Below, piece by piece: positions 1 through 6,720 of a stretch of DNA of 24,289 nt. The DNA lies in the NCBI GenBank assembly GCA_038200435.1, contig JBBPXY010000042.1:1-24289 (forward strand), read 5' to 3'. Position 1 is the first letter of the stretch; the number at the start of each line of letters is the position of its first letter. Position numbers and translations under genes: made by a program. Origin of the DNA: JBBPXY01 sp038200435. Lineage in GTDB: Bacteria > Actinomycetota > Thermoleophilia > Solirubrobacterales > Solirubrobacteraceae. The notes beneath the pieces are model-generated. The model did no database searches and was not told the origin of the DNA. It saw only the letters and a list, made by a program, of their open reading frames with translations.

Positions 1-47
1 AGCAGCCGGCGGCTCTTCGGACAGGTACGAGCGTTAGCGTGAAGCTT

Positions 48-111
48 CATCCGGTGTCTCCTTGGAATTGGGTGGCCTTGACACCTCCCAGCCTCCAAGG
101 GGACCCGGATG
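48..111. repeat. Large imperfect inverted repeat (hairpin)
   Basis: The left arm at 48-66 pairs with the right arm at 94-111. The outer CATCCGG pairs with CCGGATG and the inner TCCTTGG pairs with CCAAGGG/A, with a small mismatch between. The 27-base interior holds a further GGTG/CACC pairing (71-74 with 82-85). There is no T-run after it, so it is not a classical terminator. It could be a structured leader of the gene at 153 or a protein-binding site of the element. Confidence 0.55.
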
Positions 112-152
112 AACTACTGACGAACGTACCTAGGAGCTACAACTAGCGGCGC

Positions 153-482
153 ATGGCCTTCGGATGCAGCGAGCGGGACGATTCGCCGCACGCGGTAGTT
201 GATGAGGAGATAGATCGGATCACCCGCACGAACGCTGCTGCGCTCCGCGAAGAGCTTGCTGAGGATGCGGCAGAGGCCAGCGCGACCGTGGAGAAGGCGC
301 TCGCGGAGCTTGCGGCGGCACGAGAGGAGTGGCGGATCAACTACGTGAGGATGGGGGATCTGCTGGGCGTGATCGACCCGCAGGCGATGCGTGAGCGCCG
401 CTTGCCGGATCTACCGCCGGAGATCGACAAGGCCGGCGCGTTCGCCAGCACCTCCCCGAGCGTGCCGATCGCCGTCGTCTAA
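153..482 (+). CDS. Hypothetical helical protein of the mobile element
   Basis: The 109-residue product is unrecognised. Residues about 17-65 are rich in Ala, Glu, Arg and Leu and read as one long amphipathic helix or coiled coil (for example EELAEDAAEASATVEKAL). A less regular C-terminus contains a proline-rich stretch (LPDLPPEID). No membrane segment or catalytic motif is visible. The start is uncertain: ATG 153 has only a distant AGGAG (131-135). It lies directly upstream of the broken excisionase-like gene, so it probably belongs to the same element module. Codon periodicity is reasonable, but function cannot be inferred. Confidence 0.5.
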   Translation: MAFGCSERDDSPHAVVDEEIDRITRTNAAALREELAEDAAEASATVEKALAELAAAREEWRINYVRMGDLLGVIDPQAMRERRLPDLPPEIDKAGAFASTSPSVPIAVV

Positions 483-488
483 GGCGTG

Positions 489-672
489 ATGTCCGGGTCT
501 TTGCTGCAAGCTGAGGAGGCCGCGAGCCTTCTCAGCGTCCCCAAGAGTTGAGGCCCGGGCTGATCGCATCCCGCACGTTCGCCTTGGACGGTACGTGCGG
601 TTCGAGGAGGCCGCGTTGGACCAGTGGTGCCGGGCAAGGATCAGAGGACCGAAGCAGGACCCCACACGATGA
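489..672 (+). pseudogene. Excisionase-like helix-turn-helix gene, frame-broken
   Basis: Starting at ATG 489, the frame reads LLQAEEAASLLSVPKS and hits TGA at 549-551. Shifting frame at 550 continues as EARADRIPHVRLGRYVRF followed by EEAALDQW, ending at TGA 670-672. Joined, these halves match the excisionase/AlpA-type winged-helix pattern of the MerR superfamily: a 'TAEEVAxLLxVPKSW' helix-turn-helix, then a 'RIPxVRLGRxVRF' wing. About three residues (normally W-V-x) are missing at the junction, consistent with a deletion of roughly 8 bases. The family sets integrase directionality. With this break the protein would lose its DNA-binding wing. The family call comes from motif recognition and is fairly secure; the break is read directly from the sequence. 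Confidence 0.75.
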
Positions 673-682
673 GGGAACGAAA

Positions 683-716
683 GAGGGGGTGCCGCCACGG
701 ATGGAGGCACCCCCTC
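683..716 (+). terminator. Strong perfect hairpin after the excisionase-like gene
   Basis: An 11-bp perfect stem, GAGGGGGTGCC (683-693) with GGCACCCCCTC (706-716), encloses a 12-base loop. It starts 10 bases after the excisionase-like stop codon. No T-run follows, so it may be a weak or non-canonical terminator or a 3'-end stabiliser. Confidence 0.55.
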
Positions 717-1025
717 AGAACTTCCAGCTGGGGAACTAGGTCTACATATACGCGACCGTTGCGACGTGATGAAGGGCATTCGCGATGTACATGGACGCTT
801 GTTCGAGTGCCAGAGTGCTCAAACCTTGCGCAAACCTCACCATTCCTCGATCCCGCGGCATTCTTGATCAACGCGGGCGAGGGGCGTAGGCTGCGCGCAA
901 CCAAAAGTTGGGGCCGGCGCAGCGCAAACTGCCCGGCCCCGCGGCACCGACGGAGCGAACCGTCGACGCGCTGGCACCGTACCCGCCACTACGGCTGCGA
1001 TGCCTCCTCGCCATCGGCTCGCTCT
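717..1025. other. Element intergenic stretch without a supported gene
   Basis: I see no convincing reading frame on either strand; the open frames here have arginine- and serine-rich compositions typical of shadow frames in high-GC DNA. It holds an 8-bp palindrome TTGCGCAA (826-833) flanked by AAACC on both sides, and an inverted repeat GGGGCCGG (910-917) / CCGGCCCC (933-940) with a 15-base loop. These could be operator or terminator structures for the small-gene cluster that begins at 1054. Confidence 0.4.
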
Positions 1026-1051
1026 CTCTCGGTGCCACGACCGAGAGGAAG
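1026..1051 (+). promoter_or_regulatory. Hairpin overlapping the ribosome binding site of the 1054 gene
   Basis: CTCTCGGT (1026-1033) pairs perfectly with ACCGAGAG (1040-1047) around the loop GCCACG. The right arm contains most of the GAGAGGA Shine-Dalgarno sequence that serves ATG 1054. Folded RNA would hide the ribosome binding site. This is seen in the sequence; any regulation is inference. Confidence 0.45.
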
Positions 1052-1053
1052 AC

Positions 1054-1289
1054 ATGAGCACCGTCACCATCGAAGTTCCGGCAGACGCGCGCAGCACCAT
1101 GATCGACTCGCTCGCCCGCGAGGCCTGACGGACTTGGGCAATCTTCGCGAGCAGCTTGGGGACCTGACCACTCGGGCCAACCCGGGAGAGGGGCTCATCG
1201 CAGACTGCGCGGGAACGGCCCGGCTCGTCATCGCGGACCTCGAGGCGTTCCGCCTGATTGCGCTCGCCGGACAGGAGTCACGAGGATGA
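1054..1289 (+). pseudogene. Small hypothetical element gene with one frameshift
   Basis: ATG 1054 follows a good GAGAGGA ribosome binding site and reads MSTVTIEVPADARSTMIDSL-AREA before TGA at 1126-1128. Adding one base near 1124-1125 continues into the next frame as LTDLGNLREQLGDLTTRA and runs to TGA 1287-1289. The repaired protein would be about 78 residues and would end in the ATGA overlap with the next gene, which argues that both parts belong to one gene. The repaired length and composition (N-terminal beta strand, then helix) resemble small DNA-binding or antitoxin-like proteins, but I do not recognise a family. Confidence 0.6.
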
Positions 1290-1684
1290 CCGCCACGGTG
1301 ATACCCCTCCACGCTGGCCCCAAGGAGCGCCGAGAGGCGCGCGACACGCAGGAGCGGCGGGCGCTGATGGAGCGCCGCATGGAGAGCGCTCTTCGGGACT
1401 GGCTCCACTGCGCGATCCCGCAGCTCAATAGTGGCTCGCCACTCCGTGCATCATTCAAGCGTCTCGCGGCCAGGCTGGAAGACGCGACGTCGGCCAGACC
1501 AGGCGAGGAGGGCGACGATGCATCCGTCTCGGTGGCGGCCATCGAACGCCGGGCCGCGTTCCTACGCGGCGAGACCGCGCTGCTCCCGGAAGACCACCCG
1601 CTGCACACCGAGTACATGAACCAGATCCTCGACCTGGAGGACCGGGGCGAGCGCGAACGGCGCGCGACGAAAGGGGGTGTCTGA
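1286..1684 (+). CDS. Hypothetical charged protein of the mobile element
   Basis: The 132-residue product is unrecognised. It starts at ATG 1286, overlapping the previous gene's stop by four bases (ATGA), and its stop TGA overlaps the next ATG at 1684 by one base, so it is translationally coupled on both sides. Residues about 12-40 form a highly charged Arg/Glu helix (KERREARDTQERR, ALMERRMESALRDW). A second helical region with an acidic linker follows. There are no membrane segments or signal peptide. It is one of the few genes of the element that is still open from start to stop. Confidence 0.6.
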   Translation: MTATVIPLHAGPKERREARDTQERRALMERRMESALRDWLHCAIPQLNSGSPLRASFKRLAARLEDATSARPGEEGDDASVSVAAIERRAAFLRGETALLPEDHPLHTEYMNQILDLEDRGERERRATKGGV

Positions 1685-1937
1685 TGGCGCTGGACGATTA
1701 CGCCGTAGGTGACTTGGAAGAGGCGTATCTCCTCATGACAGATGGCGATGGCACCGGCTGTACCGCGGCATGGAGTCGCTGCTCGCGCTACGTGAAACTG
1801 AGGGTGACGACGCCGTGTACGTCGCCGTGAGTCGCTTATCGCCGGGAGCCCTCCGCGGTCTCGCCGCCCAGGGCATCGTCGAGCTCGGGGCACTCGACGA
1901 GTGGAGTCCCTGGGCCGATCCTGAGGAGGAAGTCTGA
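1684..1937 (+). pseudogene. Small acidic hypothetical element gene with one frameshift
   Basis: ATG 1684 reads MALDDYAVGDLEEAYLLMTD-GDG and would then run to an early stop in the mid 1800s. Moving one frame at about 1750-1752 gives HRLYRGMESLLALRETEGDD and continues to an acidic C-terminus ending DEWSPWADPEEEV at TGA 1935-1937. The repaired product has about 84 residues and overlaps both neighbours at start and stop, as an intact operon member would. A one-base loss near 1750 is the simplest reading. No known family is recognised; the tryptophan- and acid-rich tail is its most distinctive feature. Confidence 0.6.
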
Positions 1938-3167
1938 TGGCGCGCCCAGCGACGGGGGAGGTGCTCGCGCGTGACGGGAAGCGCGGCACGGCTTACGTGC
2001 TGCGCTTTCGCGCGTACGGCAAGCGGCAGTGGATCACGCTCGGCAATACCGGCGACGGGTGGACACGGCAGCGAGCGGAGACCGGACTACAGAACGTGCT
2101 CGCCGACGTGCGGCGCGGCCGATGGCAACCTCCCACCCCGGAGCCATCCGCCCTGCCTCCTCGAGACCCGACGTTTCACGAGTTCGCGAGCCAATGGTTC
2201 GAGGCTCAGCGAGGGGCATTGCGGCCGAACACCATCCTCGACTACGAGTGGCAGCTCTCGAATCACCTGCTGCCCTTCTTCCAAAAGCACCGGCTCTCGC
2301 AAATCACCGTGGCCGAGGTGGACCGCTACCGGCACGGAAAGGTGCGCGCCGGCCGGCTTTCGGCCACGTCGATAAACAAGACGATCACGCGGCTCGGCCA
2401 GATCCTCGAAGTGGCAGTGGAGTACGAGATCCTCGATCGCAACCCGGCGAAGGGAAAGAACCGCCGGGTGAAAGCCTCAGCGAAGCAACCGGCCGTGGCT
2501 CGATCGCGAAGAGCAGATCACCGCGCTACTGGCTGCGGCCGGTGAGCTGGACCGTGATGCCCGGCGTGACCGCCGCGGCGTTGCGCGGCGCCCGCTACTC
2601 GCAACCCTCACCTTCGCCGGTCTACGCGTCGGGGAGCTATGCGCGCTCAGGTGGCGTGACGTCGACCTAGCCGGCGGCCGGATCAAGGTGGGGGAAAGCA
2701 AGAGTGACGCCGGGGTGCGCCACATTCGCCTCCTCCCGGTGCTCCGTGACGAGCTTGGAGCGCACAAAGCGTCGTCGCGGTCGATCGCCTCAAGCGATCC
2801 GGTGTTCCCGACGCTCACGGGCCGAGCGCGGGACAAGGACAACGTGCGTAACCGGGTGCTCGCACCGGCCGCGAGGCGCGCAGACGAGCTGCTCGAGAAG
2901 GCCGGATCGGTCCCGCTCCCAACCGGGCTCACGCCTCACGGGCTGCGGCACACGTTCGCGTCTTTGCTCGTCGCGCTCGGTGAGGACCCGCGCTACGTGA
3001 TGGGCCAACTCGGCTACACCGACCCGGCGTTCACCCTGCGGCTCTACAGCCACGCGATGCGCCGGGACGAGGGAGACCTCGATCAGCTACGCGCCTTGGC
3101 CGGGCTCCAGCCGGCGGATTCAATGGGAGCATTTGGGAGCAAATCCGCTTCCAGCGCCGCGGCGTAA
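1937..3167 (+). pseudogene. Tyrosine recombinase (phage-type integrase), frame-broken
   Basis: The first part (ATG 1937 to about 2490) contains an N-terminal AP2-like arm-binding region (GTAYVLRFRAYGKRQWITLG) and a SAM-like core-binding domain (FHEFASQWFEAQRG, then TINKTITRLGQ-type helices). One extra base in the CCGGCCG run at 2489-2495 throws it off frame. The next frame then reads WLDREEQITALLAAAGEL and continues to 3167 with the catalytic domain: Arg in TFAGLRVGEL, Lys region KVGESKSDAGVRHI, HGLRHTFAS and the nucleophile Tyr in LRLYSHAM. The usual LGH before it is LGY. Repaired, it is about 409 residues, normal for this family. The gene overlaps its upstream neighbour (TGATG) and ends 15 bases from tRNA-Arg, its likely integration target. 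Without repair the catalytic half has no good start. Confidence 0.88.
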
Positions 3168-3182
3168 TCCCGCAAACCCAAG

Positions 3183-3255
<73 letters not shown>

Positions 3256-3265
3256 GAGAAAGGGG

Positions 3266-3294
3266 AGCTTACCGGCGCTCTGGGTAGCTTCTAA
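3266..3294 (-). promoter_or_regulatory. Predicted promoter of tRNA-Arg
   Basis: On the minus strand, TTAGAA (3289-3294) and TAAGCT (3266-3271) are spaced by 17 bases, just upstream of the tRNA 5' end at 3255. It overlaps the possible plus-strand promoter of the phosphodiesterase gene. Confidence 0.45.
3285..3290 (+). promoter_or_regulatory. Possible -10 box, leaderless start of yfcE-like gene
   Basis: TAGCTT fits TANNNT and is followed by 8 bases and then the GTG start at 3299, the spacing expected for a leaderless transcript. No clear Shine-Dalgarno sequence precedes this GTG and no good -35 is visible. Confidence 0.35.
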
Positions 3295-3298
3295 AAGC

Positions 3299-3790
3299 GT
3301 GCAGATCGCGATCATCTCCGACACCCACCTGCCCAAGGGCGCGCGGCGGCTGCCCGACGAGTGCGTCGAGCGACTGAAGGCGGCCGACCTCATCCTCCAC
3401 GCGGGGGACCTGTCCGTCGTCGGCGTGCTCAACCACCTGGAGAGCATCGGGCCTTCGATCGCCGCGATCCACGGCAACGTCGACGACGCTGAGGTGCGGC
3501 GACGGATTCCCGGGCAGCGGGTGGTCGAGGCGGAGGGGATCCGGATCGGCATGGTCCACGACGCCGGACTGGCGGAGGGCCGGCTCGAGCGGATGCGCAA
3601 GCGATTCCCCGACGCGCACGCCGTCGTATATGGGCACTCGCACATCCCCCTGCACGAGCGGGCCGACGACGGCTTTCAGATCTTCAACCCCGGCAGCCCG
3701 ACCGAACGCCGGCGCCAGCCCGGTCACACGATGGGGATGGCCCGCGTAGGCGACGGTGAGATCGCCTTCGATCTCATCGCGCTCGACTAG
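3299..3790 (+). CDS. YfcE/MJ0936-type metallophosphoesterase
   Basis: The 163-residue cytoplasmic protein belongs to the small calcineurin-like phosphodiesterases. Metal-binding motifs occur in order: DTH (Asp8, His10), HAGD (Asp37), HGNVD (Asn60), a histidine in MVHD (His88) and GHSH (His113, His115). The family hydrolyses phosphodiesters in vitro using two divalent metals; physiological substrates are mostly unknown. Length is typical. The start is GTG 3299; the family motif begins at residue 3, leaving little room for another choice. It is followed after 20 bases by ribonuclease Z, so co-transcription is possible. The gene is intact and marks the resumption of normal chromosome next to the element's target tRNA. 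Confidence 0.9.
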   Translation: MQIAIISDTHLPKGARRLPDECVERLKAADLILHAGDLSVVGVLNHLESIGPSIAAIHGNVDDAEVRRRIPGQRVVEAEGIRIGMVHDAGLAEGRLERMRKRFPDAHAVVYGHSHIPLHERADDGFQIFNPGSPTERRRQPGHTMGMARVGDGEIAFDLIALD

Positions 3791-3810
3791 TCTCGATCCC
3801 CGAGAACGCC

Positions 3811-4755
3811 ATGGAGCTCTCCATCTTCTTCGCCGGGACCGCGGGTTCCGTGCCGAGCGCCCGGCGCGGTCTGCCGGCGACCCTCGTGCGCCGCGGCGGC
3901 GACCAGATCCTCATCGACTGTGGCGAGGGGACGCAGCGCCAGCTCGTGCGCTCCTGCGGCCTCGCGGATTTCTCAGACGTCTTCCTGACGCACTTCCACG
4001 TCGATCATTGGCTCGGCCTCCCGGGGCTGCTGAAGACCTTCGACCTCCGCGACCGCGACCGGCCGCTGACGATCTACGGGCCTCCCGGGCTGAACGACCT
4101 GGCCGGAGTTATGCGCCGCGTGTACGGCCGGGTCGGCTACGAACTCGCCTTCGAGGAGCTCGAGCCCGGCGAGGCCGTGCGCCGCGACGGCTATGCGATC
4201 GTCCCCTTCCATGTTCGGCACCGGGTCACCGCCTACGGCTACGCGCTCGTCGAAGACGAGCGGCCGGGGCGCTTCGAAGCGGAGCTGGCCGAGCGGCTCG
4301 GCGTGACGCCGGGTCCCGACTTCGGCCGGCTTCAGCGCGGGGAGACCGTGAACGGCGTCGCGCCCAAGCAGGTGATGGGGGAGACCCGCGCCGGGCGCAA
4401 GCTTGTCTTCTCCGGCGACACCGCGCCGTGTGAGACGCTCGAAGTGGCCGCGCACGGCGCGGACGTGCTCGTGCACGAGAGCACCTTCGGCGCCGAAGAG
4501 ACCGAGCGGGCCGCGAAGACAGTGCACTCCACCGCGACCCAGGCGGCGAACATCGCCCGCGAGGCTGGGGTGGGGTTGCTGGCTATGACGCACCTCTCCT
4601 CCCGCTACTTCGGCCGGGAGCTCGAGGAGGAGGCCCGCGCGATCTTCCCCGCTGCTGAGGTGCCGCGCGACTTCGATTGGGTCGAGATTCCTCTGCCGGA
4701 ACGCGGTGAGCCTCATCTCGTACGCCCCGAGCGCAAGACGAAGACGCCGGCGTGA
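3811..4755 (+). CDS. rnz: Ribonuclease Z (tRNA 3' processing), MBL fold
   Basis: The 314-residue protein is of the metallo-beta-lactamase fold. The Zn-binding signature is THFHVDH (His61, His63, Asp65, His66), followed by further ligands in the FHVRHRV region, a SGDT aspartate and the HEST segment near residue 227, and TH in AMTHLSS near the C-terminus. An N-terminal GTAGSVPSARRG and DCGEGTQRQL are characteristic of RNase Z. It cleaves tRNA precursors after the discriminator base so that CCA can be added; the tRNA-Arg next door lacks encoded CCA and would need this. An insertion at about 150-190 corresponds to the exosite/variable region. The start is ATG 3811, directly ahead of the first beta strand. 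The stop overlaps the next gene (GTGA). Confidence 0.9.
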   Translation: MELSIFFAGTAGSVPSARRGLPATLVRRGGDQILIDCGEGTQRQLVRSCGLADFSDVFLTHFHVDHWLGLPGLLKTFDLRDRDRPLTIYGPPGLNDLAGVMRRVYGRVGYELAFEELEPGEAVRRDGYAIVPFHVRHRVTAYGYALVEDERPGRFEAELAERLGVTPGPDFGRLQRGETVNGVAPKQVMGETRAGRKLVFSGDTAPCETLEVAAHGADVLVHESTFGAEETERAAKTVHSTATQAANIAREAGVGLLAMTHLSSRYFGRELEEEARAIFPAAEVPRDFDWVEIPLPERGEPHLVRPERKTKTPA

Positions 4756-5132
4756 ACCGCTACGGCCGTGAGCAGCCGGGCTGGGTGGGCGTCGCGCTCG
4801 GCGTCGCCGCCGGCTTCCTGCTCGGCGTCCTCGTCGCCGTTGCCCTCGGAGCGGGCGGAAGCTCGAGATCACCTGCGCCATCTCCGGCGCCCCGCGCCGG
4901 CACCCAGCCTCCCACCGTGATCACCCGCGTGGGCGTGCCCGACTTCGCCCGTCTGCGCCTCGACGTCGCCAAGGAGCGCGTCAAAGGGCTCGGGTTCCGG
5001 GTGAAGGTCAAGGACGACGGACTGCTCGGCATAATCGACGACACCAACTGGACTGTTATCGGCCAGGATCCGCAGCCGGGCCAGCTGCTCGAGCGCGGCG
5101 GCCTGGTCACGCTGAACGCCTCCAAGCTCTAG
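4752..5132 (+). CDS. Membrane-anchored PASTA-domain protein
   Basis: The 126-residue protein has a short charged N-terminus, one hydrophobic segment at about 11-35 (WVGVALGVAAGFLLGVLVAV), a Ser/Pro/Ala linker at about 37-57, and one PASTA-like domain at about 61-126 (VGVPDFARLRLDVAKERV, then VIGQDPQPGQLLERGGLV with the 'PxxG' turn). PASTA domains normally bind peptidoglycan or beta-lactams and occur in StkP/PknB kinases and PBPs; here there is no kinase or transpeptidase. The topology should be N-in with the domain outside the membrane. It starts at GTG 4752, overlapping rnz by four bases. A 95-base gap with promoter and PyrR site separates it from pyrR. Confidence 0.8.
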   Translation: MNRYGREQPGWVGVALGVAAGFLLGVLVAVALGAGGSSRSPAPSPAPRAGTQPPTVITRVGVPDFARLRLDVAKERVKGLGFRVKVKDDGLLGIIDDTNWTVIGQDPQPGQLLERGGLVTLNASKL

Positions 5133-5148
5133 GGCGCACGCGGGCGAG

Positions 5149-5177
5149 GCGACTGCGTCCCGGGCCGGTGCTAGGCT
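5149..5177 (+). promoter_or_regulatory. Predicted promoter of the pyrimidine operon
   Basis: A GCGACT hexamer (5149-5154, partial match to TTGACA-type -35) is followed after 17 bases by TAGGCT (5172-5177, TANNNT). A start near 5184 would give a leader of about 44 bases that contains the PyrR-binding hairpin and little else. Confidence 0.45.
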
Positions 5178-5190
5178 CGCCGAGTCCGTT

Positions 5191-5222
5191 CCTTTAACCC
5201 GGTCCCGTGAGGCCAGGAAGGA
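5191..5222 (+). promoter_or_regulatory. PyrR-binding RNA element over the pyrR ribosome binding site
   Basis: CCTTTAA (5191-5197) is followed by GGTCCCGTGAGGCC (5201-5214) and AGGAAGGAG (5215-5223). The core folds as GGTC/GGCC with loop CCGTGA, matching the CNGNGA hexaloop of pyr binding loops known from Bacillus attenuators (AGUC-CAGAGA-GGCU). The flanking CCTT pairs with AAGG (5218-5221). The lower stem includes the AAGGAG Shine-Dalgarno of ATG 5228. No terminator follows, so UMP-bound PyrR would block translation, the mode described for mycobacterial pyr leaders, not transcription attenuation. Confidence 0.85.
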
Positions 5223-5227
5223 GCTCC

Positions 5228-5788
5228 ATGGAAGCGCCCAGGGTCGTCCTCGACCACGATGACATGCGCCGCACGCTCGTGCGGATCGCGCACCAGATCG
5301 TCGAGAAGAACTCCGAGCGCGAGCTCGCTCTGGTCGGCATCCACCGCCGCGGCGCGGTGCTCGCCGAGCGCCTGCATCCGCTGGTCACCGAGCTGCTCGG
5401 CCTCGACGACGGCGAGAGCATTCCGCTGGGCGACATCGACATCGCCTTCTACCGGGACGACATCGGCCTGCATCCCGAGTCGCCGGTGGTGCACGCCTCC
5501 CACCTCGACTTCGCGCTCGACGGCCGCACGGTCGTCATTGTCGACGACGTGCTCTTCACCGGTCGCACGGTACGCGCGGCGATCGAGGCGATCTTCGACT
5601 ACGGCCGCCCGGCCCGCGTGCAGCTGGCGGTACTGGCCGACCGCGGCCACCGGGAGCTGCCGATCCGCCCCGACTACGTGGGCAAGAACCTGCCGACGGC
5701 GCGCGAGGAGCGCGTGAACGTGCACGTCGAGGAGATCGACGGCATCGACGAAGTCACCGTCACCGAGGTTGCGGAGGTCGCGGCATGA
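5228..5788 (+). CDS. pyrR: PyrR, UMP-responsive pyr regulator / uracil phosphoribosyltransferase
   Basis: The 186-residue protein has the type I phosphoribosyltransferase fold. The PRPP-binding motif VVIVDDVLFTGRTV lies at about 102-115. GIHRRGAVLAERL (38-50) and the PyrR-typical ending DYVGKNLPTARE are present. ATG 5228 is chosen because AAGGAG ends 5 bases upstream; a GTG at 5207 in frame would lie inside the regulatory hairpin and adds seven residues without family support. PyrR binds pyr mRNA when UMP is high, and some members also convert uracil plus PRPP to UMP. First gene of the operon; its stop overlaps pyrB by four bases. Confidence 0.95.
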   Translation: MEAPRVVLDHDDMRRTLVRIAHQIVEKNSERELALVGIHRRGAVLAERLHPLVTELLGLDDGESIPLGDIDIAFYRDDIGLHPESPVVHASHLDFALDGRTVVIVDDVLFTGRTVRAAIEAIFDYGRPARVQLAVLADRGHRELPIRPDYVGKNLPTAREERVNVHVEEIDGIDEVTVTEVAEVAA

Positions 5789-6720
5789 AGAACCTGCTCT
5801 CCATCGAAGACGTCTCGCGCGGCGACATCGAGCGCATCCTCAACCGGGCCGCCTCGTTCGTCGAGGTCGCCGGCCGCGAGATCAAGAAGGTCCCGGCGCT
5901 CCGTGGGCGCACGGTCGTCAACCTCTTCTACGAGGCATCGACCCGCACGAGCTCGTCGTTCGAGCTCGCCGCCAAGCGCCTGTCCGCCGAGGTGATCTCC
6001 GTCAAGTCGGCGGGGTCCTCGGTCGACAAGGGAGAGTCGCTCAAGGACACGATCCAGACCCTGTCCGGCTACGGACCGGCGGCGATCGTCATCCGGTCCC
6101 CGCATGTGGGCGCGGCCGACCTCGTCGCGCGCTGGACCCCGGCCGCGGTGATCAACGCGGGCGACGGCAAGCACGAGCATCCGACACAGGCGCTGCTCGA
6201 CGTCTTCACCCTGCGCCAGGAGATCGGCGACCTCGACGGGCGCCGCATCTGGATCGTCGGCGACGTGCTGCATTCGCGCGTCGCGCGCTCGAACATCCTC
6301 GCCTTCCGCCGAATGGGCGCGGAGGTGACGGTCTGCGGGCCGCCCACCCTCATCCCGCGCGGGATCGAGGCGCTCGGCTGCACGGTGCAGGCGACGCTCG
6401 ACAGGCTCCCCGAGGCCGACGTCATCTACACCCTGCGCATGCAGCGCGAGCGCATGGCCGAGGCCTTCGTGCCCTCGCTGCGCGAGTACGCCGCGCGCTA
6501 TCAGATCGGGCCGAGCCGGCTGGGGAAGGATCAGCTCCTGATGCATCCCGGGCCGGTGAACCGCGGCGTCGAGCTCGCCGCCGAGGTGATCGACTCCAAG
6601 CAGGCGTTGATCGGCCGGCAGGTGGAGGCGGGCGTGGTCGTGCGGATGGCCGTGCTCTACGAGCTGCTCGCCGGCGCGCCCGTCGAGGCGCCGGCGCGTG
6701 CGCGGGAGGTGGTGGCGTGA
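5785..6720 (+). CDS. pyrB: Aspartate carbamoyltransferase catalytic chain
   Basis: The 311-residue enzyme condenses carbamoyl phosphate and aspartate to carbamoyl aspartate, the first committed pyrimidine step. The carbamoyl-phosphate signature FYEASTRTSSSFE (48-60, STRTS at 52-56) and HPTQALLD (132-139) are present, and a C-terminal HPGPVNRGVE segment completes the active site. Length matches the family and no regulatory chain gene (pyrI) is adjacent, as expected where control is by PyrR. The start ATG 5785 overlaps the pyrR stop (ATGA) and the stop overlaps pyrC (TGATG), giving tight translational coupling. Confidence 0.96.
   Translation: MKNLLSIEDVSRGDIERILNRAASFVEVAGREIKKVPALRGRTVVNLFYEASTRTSSSFELAAKRLSAEVISVKSAGSSVDKGESLKDTIQTLSGYGPAAIVIRSPHVGAADLVARWTPAAVINAGDGKHEHPTQALLDVFTLRQEIGDLDGRRIWIVGDVLHSRVARSNILAFRRMGAEVTVCGPPTLIPRGIEALGCTVQATLDRLPEADVIYTLRMQRERMAEAFVPSLREYAARYQIGPSRLGKDQLLMHPGPVNRGVELAAEVIDSKQALIGRQVEAGVVVRMAVLYELLAGAPVEAPARAREVVA

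Noticed and set aside
624..1289. Long plus-strand open frame covering the element's intergenic region
   Set aside because: Only the last part (after about 1125) reads as protein, continuing the 1054 gene. The upstream part is Arg/His/Ser-rich shadow sequence running through hairpins.
2480..2500. Programmed ribosomal frameshift in the integrase
   Set aside because: No slippery sequence or downstream structure is evident, and several neighbouring genes are also broken, so decay is the simpler explanation.
5769..6719. N-terminal extension of PyrC through pyrB
   Set aside because: The frame is open but family similarity starts at 6720, which also gives a normal TGATG overlap.
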